Shown: positions 61,418 through 64,000 of the stretch, piece by piece
Layout of the letters: each line of letters opens with the position of its first letter
How positions within the stretch are numbered: the stretch's first letter is position 1
Origin: JACVRW01 sp963808775
GTDB lineage: Bacteria; Actinomycetota; Thermoleophilia; Solirubrobacterales; Thermoleophilaceae
Assembly: GCA_963808775.1 (NCBI GenBank)
Contig: CAWEGR010000004.1
Span: forward strand, 496,001-560,000
Reading direction: 5' to 3'
DNA length: 64,000 bases
The notes under the pieces: model-generated
Told to the model about the DNA's origin: nothing
Database searches by the model: none
Seen by the model: the letters and a program-made list of their open reading frames with translations, nothing else
Made by a program: the position numbers and the translations under genes

Positions 61418-62569
61418 CTACGCCGGGGCTGGAGGCGCGGCGGACGCGGCCTCCTCCTCGGACCGCGCCCGCGCGAGGTCCGTTGCCACCTTGGTGGCTG
61501 CCGCCGTCAGCGGTGCCGCGAGGATCAATCCGACGGCCCCGAACAGGCAGCCGCCGCCGATCGTGACGATCAGGACGGCGAGCGGATGGATGCCGAGCGC
61601 GGCGCCGTAGGCGAGCGGCTGGATCATCTGCTGGAGGATCCCGTTCGCGAGCAGCTGGACGACGATCATGCATGCCGCGGCGTCGGTGCCCGGCGCCGCC
61701 CAGGGCGAGGAGCACCGAGAAGGCGCCGGCGCCCCAGGCGCCCAGGTAGGGCACGTAGGCGCCGAGGAAGGTGACGATCGCGATCGTCGCCACGAGCGGG
61801 ACGCCCGAGGATGAGCGCGCCCGATCGAGACGACCACCGCGTTGAAGGCGGCGACGATCGTGACCCCGAGGAAGTAGCCGCGCAGCGACTCGAGGACCCG
61901 CCGCACGATCGAATGCGCGGCCGTCTCCGGCACGGGGAGGTGACGCTCGGTCCAGGCCCTGATGCGCGGCCCGTCCACGAGCAGGAAGACGAGGCTGAGG
62001 ATCGTCAGGGCGAGGTAGAAGAACAGCGACGAGAGCTGCTTGATCCCGCCCGCGATCCCCTGCAGGAGGGTGCTGACGCTGCTCGTGGCGGCCGAGCTCG
62101 CGTCGTCATTCGCGTCCTTCGCCGTGGACGAGTCCACGCCGATGTCCTTCAGCCAGCCCTCGATCGTGTCCTTGGCGCTCGAGAGCTCGCCGCTGATCGA
62201 GTCGAGCTCGTTCGTGATGCCGCCCACGATCAGCACGACGAACCCGACCGCGAGCAACATCCCCGCGACGAGCAGCAGCAGCGCGCCCGCGATTCGCGGG
62301 ATGCCGTGGCCCTCGAACCAGCGGACGAGCGGCGACGCCACCGCCGCGACGACGGCCGCGGTGATGACCGGCATGACGATCGTGTCCGTCAGCGACAGCA
62401 GCCAGACGGCGCCGACGAGAAGGAGCGTGACGCCCACGAGCAGCCATGAGCTGACGCCCAGGTCCCTCAGCCAGCGCGGAGTGGTGAAGAGGCCGGCGAA
62501 ATCCGCCGGGTCGAGCTCGACCGTCTGCTCCGTCTCGCCGGCGTGCGTGCGCCGGCTACTGAAGCGCAT
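61418..62569 (-). CDS. AI-2E-family permease, second copy, frame breaks
   Basis: About 380 residues after repair. N-terminal cytoplasmic region of about 40 residues, helices from 45 onward, an extracytoplasmic helical segment (GELSSAKDTIEGWLKDIG), and FLGAYVPYLGAWGAGAFSVL with IQPLAYGAALGIHPLAVLIV, the conserved C-terminal block. Two single-base insertions lie close together near 61803-61822 (GGGC for GGC twice), and a third near 61693-61697. Its ATG overlaps the preceding stop by one base (TGATG). Confidence 0.8.
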   Translation of the reverse strand: MRFSSRRTHAGETEQTVELDPADFAGLFTTPRWLRDLGVSSWLLVGVTLLLVGAVWLLSLTDTIVMPVITAAVVAAVASPLVRWFEGHGIPRIAGALLLLVAGMLLAVGFVVLIVGGITNELDSISGELSSAKDTIEGWLKDIGVDSSTAKDANDDASSAATSSVSTLLQGIAGGIKQLSSLFFYLALTILSLVFLLVDGPRIRAWTERHLPVPETAAHSIVRRVLESLRGYFLGVTIVAAFNAVVVSIGRAHPRASRSWRRSRSSPSSAPTCPTWAPGAPAPSRCSSPWAAPGTDAAACMIVVQLLANGILQQMIQPLAYGAALGIHPLAVLIVTIGGGCLFGAVGLILAAPLTAAATKVATDLARARSEEEAASAAPPAPA

Positions 62570-62952
62570 CAGGCTCTCGCGGCCCGCTCATCCTCGCCGT
62601 AGACGATGAGGCCGTGGACGACCCAGACGCAGAGCGCGAAGATCGCAAGCGACCACCACGGGTTCTGGCCGCTGACGGAGAGCAGCGCCCAGATCGCCCC
62701 GATGCTGCCCGCGACCACGCCGATGACCCGGCCGTAGGTGCCGCCCACCATCAGCGAGAAACCGCCGGTGAGCTGCACGAGCCCGAGCACGATCAGGATC
62801 CATCCATACGTGTTCAGGTTGTCGATCACGAGCCGCGTGTCGTTCACGAGCACGTTGGCGTCGTCAAGGGCCCCGATGCCGTAGATCACGTTCAGGAACC
62901 CGACCATCAGCAGCACGATCCCGGCAAACACTGCACGACCGCCGCCTCTCAT
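62569..62952 (-). CDS. Small four-helix membrane protein (DUF7144-like)
   Basis: 127 residues: GIVLLMVGFLNVIYGIGAL, then LVNDTRLVIDNLNTYGWILI, GLVQLTGGFSLMVGGTYGRV and WWSLAIFALCVWVVHGLIVY. This order of helices and the WGWI/YGWI motif fit a small actinobacterial membrane family I know as DUF7144. GGAG is 7 nt upstream of the ATG. It is coupled to the AI-2E-type gene. Confidence 0.75.
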   Translation of the reverse strand: MRGGGRAVFAGIVLLMVGFLNVIYGIGALDDANVLVNDTRLVIDNLNTYGWILIVLGLVQLTGGFSLMVGGTYGRVIGVVAGSIGAIWALLSVSGQNPWWSLAIFALCVWVVHGLIVYGEDERAARA

Positions 62953-62981
62953 GGCGACTCCTTTCGTCGACGGAGGAGACG

Positions 62982-63416
62982 CTATCCCGGCGGATGGACG
63001 GAATCGCGCGGGCGGTCCTCGCCGGTGAGGCGCTCCACGTCGCGCCGCCACAGCTCGCGCTGGAGCCGCCAGCGCATGTAGCCGATCGTGGAGTGCGCGA
63101 GGAAGAAGACGATCGTCGGCGCGAGGATCGCGAGAAAGACGGCGGCGCGCACCGGGTCCCCGCCGTTGACCACGTCCGCGACCGTGTCCTTCATGTCGAA
63201 GCCGAGGATGATCACCGCGATCAGGGCGGCCCAGACGACCGTCGCGATGCGCCCGAGCAGCTCGAGCCAGCGGTTCAGCCGCTCGATCGTCTCCCACTCG
63301 AGGCGCCCCACGGTCATGCGCTCGATGAGGGTCGCCCGCCGCGTCCGCTCGGGCGAGAGCACCTCGGCGAAGATTCGCCCGACGCTCGCGCGGACCCGCT
63401 GCGATCGGGTCTCCAT
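62982..63416 (-). CDS. Two-helix membrane protein, unknown
   Basis: 144 residues. A basic N-terminal region with an amphipathic helix (IERLNRWLELLGRIATVVWA) leads to a helix at about 58-74 (VVWAALIAVIILGF), a short loop with Asp and Gly, a second helix (AAVFLAILAPTIVFFLAHS), and a charged tail. No family recognised. It lies between small membrane-protein and MFS genes, same strand, with short spacers. Confidence 0.6.
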   Translation of the reverse strand: METRSQRVRASVGRIFAEVLSPERTRRATLIERMTVGRLEWETIERLNRWLELLGRIATVVWAALIAVIILGFDMKDTVADVVNGGDPVRAAVFLAILAPTIVFFLAHSTIGYMRWRLQRELWRRDVERLTGEDRPRDSVHPPG

Positions 63417-63427
63417 CTCGCGCGATG

Positions 63428-64000
63428 CTACGAGACGGCCTCGCGGGGCCGGGCGGGCTCCGCCGCCGGCTCGAGCGGCCGCCCGGGCAGCCCGCGGGTG
63501 AACCAGAGGGCCAGCAGCGCGAACAGCGCGACGGCGCCGATCGCCCGCTCGAGCCCGTGCAGCTGGGCGTCGCCGTAGTCCTCCGCGAGCGCCTCGGCGA
63601 CGGCGGGCGAGGCGCCGGCCTCGAGCGCGGCGTCCTCGGCCTGCTCGACCGACACGACCGGGATCCCCGCTTGCGCGGCGTCGGCGACCTGCTCGCGGAT
63701 CGCGGCGGGGACCTCGGGGTTCTGCTCGACGCGCTCGACGAAGCCGGTGCTGAGCGCGGCGATCAGCACGGCGCCGATCAGCGCCGTTCCGAGCGAGGCT
63801 CCGAGATTCTGGGCGGTGCCCTGCAGGCCGCCGGCCTCGTTCGTCTGCTCGGCCGGGACCGCGGACATGATCACGTTGCCGAGCTGGGAGAGGAGCAGCC
63901 CGGCGCCGACTCCGAACAGCGCCAGCGCGAGCGCGAACTGGACGTCGTCGAGCTCCACGTCGATCGTCCCGAGCAGGACGACGGACGCGATCGAGAGCGC
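63428..64000 (-). CDS. MFS exporter, C-terminal part only (continues beyond window)
   Basis: The visible 190 residues cover the last four helices of a DHA2-type MFS transporter: FALALALFGVGAGLLLSQLG, VPAEQTNEAGGLQGTAQNLG and ASLGTALIGAVLIAALSTGF, then a long extracytoplasmic loop and a final helix with tail. The frame is open to the window end at 64000. Confidence 0.85.
   Translation of the reverse strand, partial: ALSIASVVLLGTIDVELDDVQFALALALFGVGAGLLLSQLGNVIMSAVPAEQTNEAGGLQGTAQNLGASLGTALIGAVLIAALSTGFVERVEQNPEVPAAIREQVADAAQAGIPVVSVEQAEDAALEAGASPAVAEALAEDYGDAQLHGLERAIGAVALFALLALWFTRGLPGRPLEPAAEPARPREAVS

Noticed and set aside
1..64000. Mobile element, prophage or defence island
   Set aside because: No integrase, transposase, toxin-antitoxin, restriction-modification or tRNA junction is visible. 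The holin-like domain at 53692 is fused to a phosphodiesterase and has no phage genes beside it.

Overview
The window is very GC-rich DNA with actinobacterial gene content: a six-gene mce cluster with two YrbE permeases, actinobacterial-type coproheme decarboxylase (ChdC), FprA-like reductase, cobalamin-dependent MetH, BolA/monothiol glutaredoxin and many small membrane proteins. The combination looks like the class Thermoleophilia (Solirubrobacterales-like), but that placement is inference from gene content, not a search. I saw no rRNA, tRNA, CRISPR array, insertion sequence or integrase, and the region reads as ordinary chromosome.

Region by region. 1-16071 (minus): one long, tightly coupled transcription unit, read from right to left: two YrbE/MlaE permeases, an Mkl/MlaF-type ATPase, six Mce (MlaD-domain) proteins in the canonical A-F number, an MMPL/RND exporter, a membrane-tethered thioredoxin-like protein with CxxQ instead of CxxC, a B3/4-domain protein and two further small proteins. 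Most junctions are 4-nt ATGA/GTGA overlaps. A divergent lipoprotein gene (16147) shares the promoter region, which holds a perfect inverted repeat. 16.8-22.5 kb: a conserved Cys-rich mini-protein, a large ATPase-LuxR regulator, then a dipeptide epimerase coupled to a DUF1611 protein. 22.5-25.6 kb: an amt-PII-pucR nitrogen unit in which PII lacks Tyr51. 25.6-30.5 kb: DUF3303 protein, metH, and a metzincin-like protein with a PKD domain. 30.5-38.5 kb: envelope genes (a glycosyltransferase/flippase-like fusion, chdC, a PLC-like/glycosyltransferase/polysaccharide deacetylase operon, a multi-spanning membrane protein, a lactonase remnant). 38.5-47.6 kb: fprA, an arrestin-like protein, an RDD protein with an acidic repeat tail, ppx, an FAA hydrolase, an ABC1/UbiB kinase, a DMT exporter, an Lrp regulator and an AlkA glycosylase. 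47.6-48.7 kb: an iron-sulfur trafficking cluster (A-type carrier, BolA, Grx4). 48.8-57.7 kb: a gene-poor gap, an SDR epimerase lacking the catalytic Lys, DegV, AI-2E-type permease, a flippase-like protein, a holin-like/phosphodiesterase fusion, an MBL hydrolase, a ZIP-like protein and DUF1269, closed by a large nested hairpin. 57.7-64 kb (minus): gadB with an upstream membrane protein and MFS exporter, a second AI-2E-type permease, small membrane proteins, and the C-terminal end of another MFS exporter.

A technical point dominates interpretation: at least a dozen genes are interrupted by frame changes, and every one I could trace is a net insertion of one (once two) nucleotides, usually one extra base in a short G/C run. 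No deletion-type shift was found. I therefore treat these genes as intact genes carrying insertion-type sequence errors, give them their full extents and mark where the frame breaks. The long open frames on the opposite strand of many genes are by-products of GC-rich codon use and are left out.
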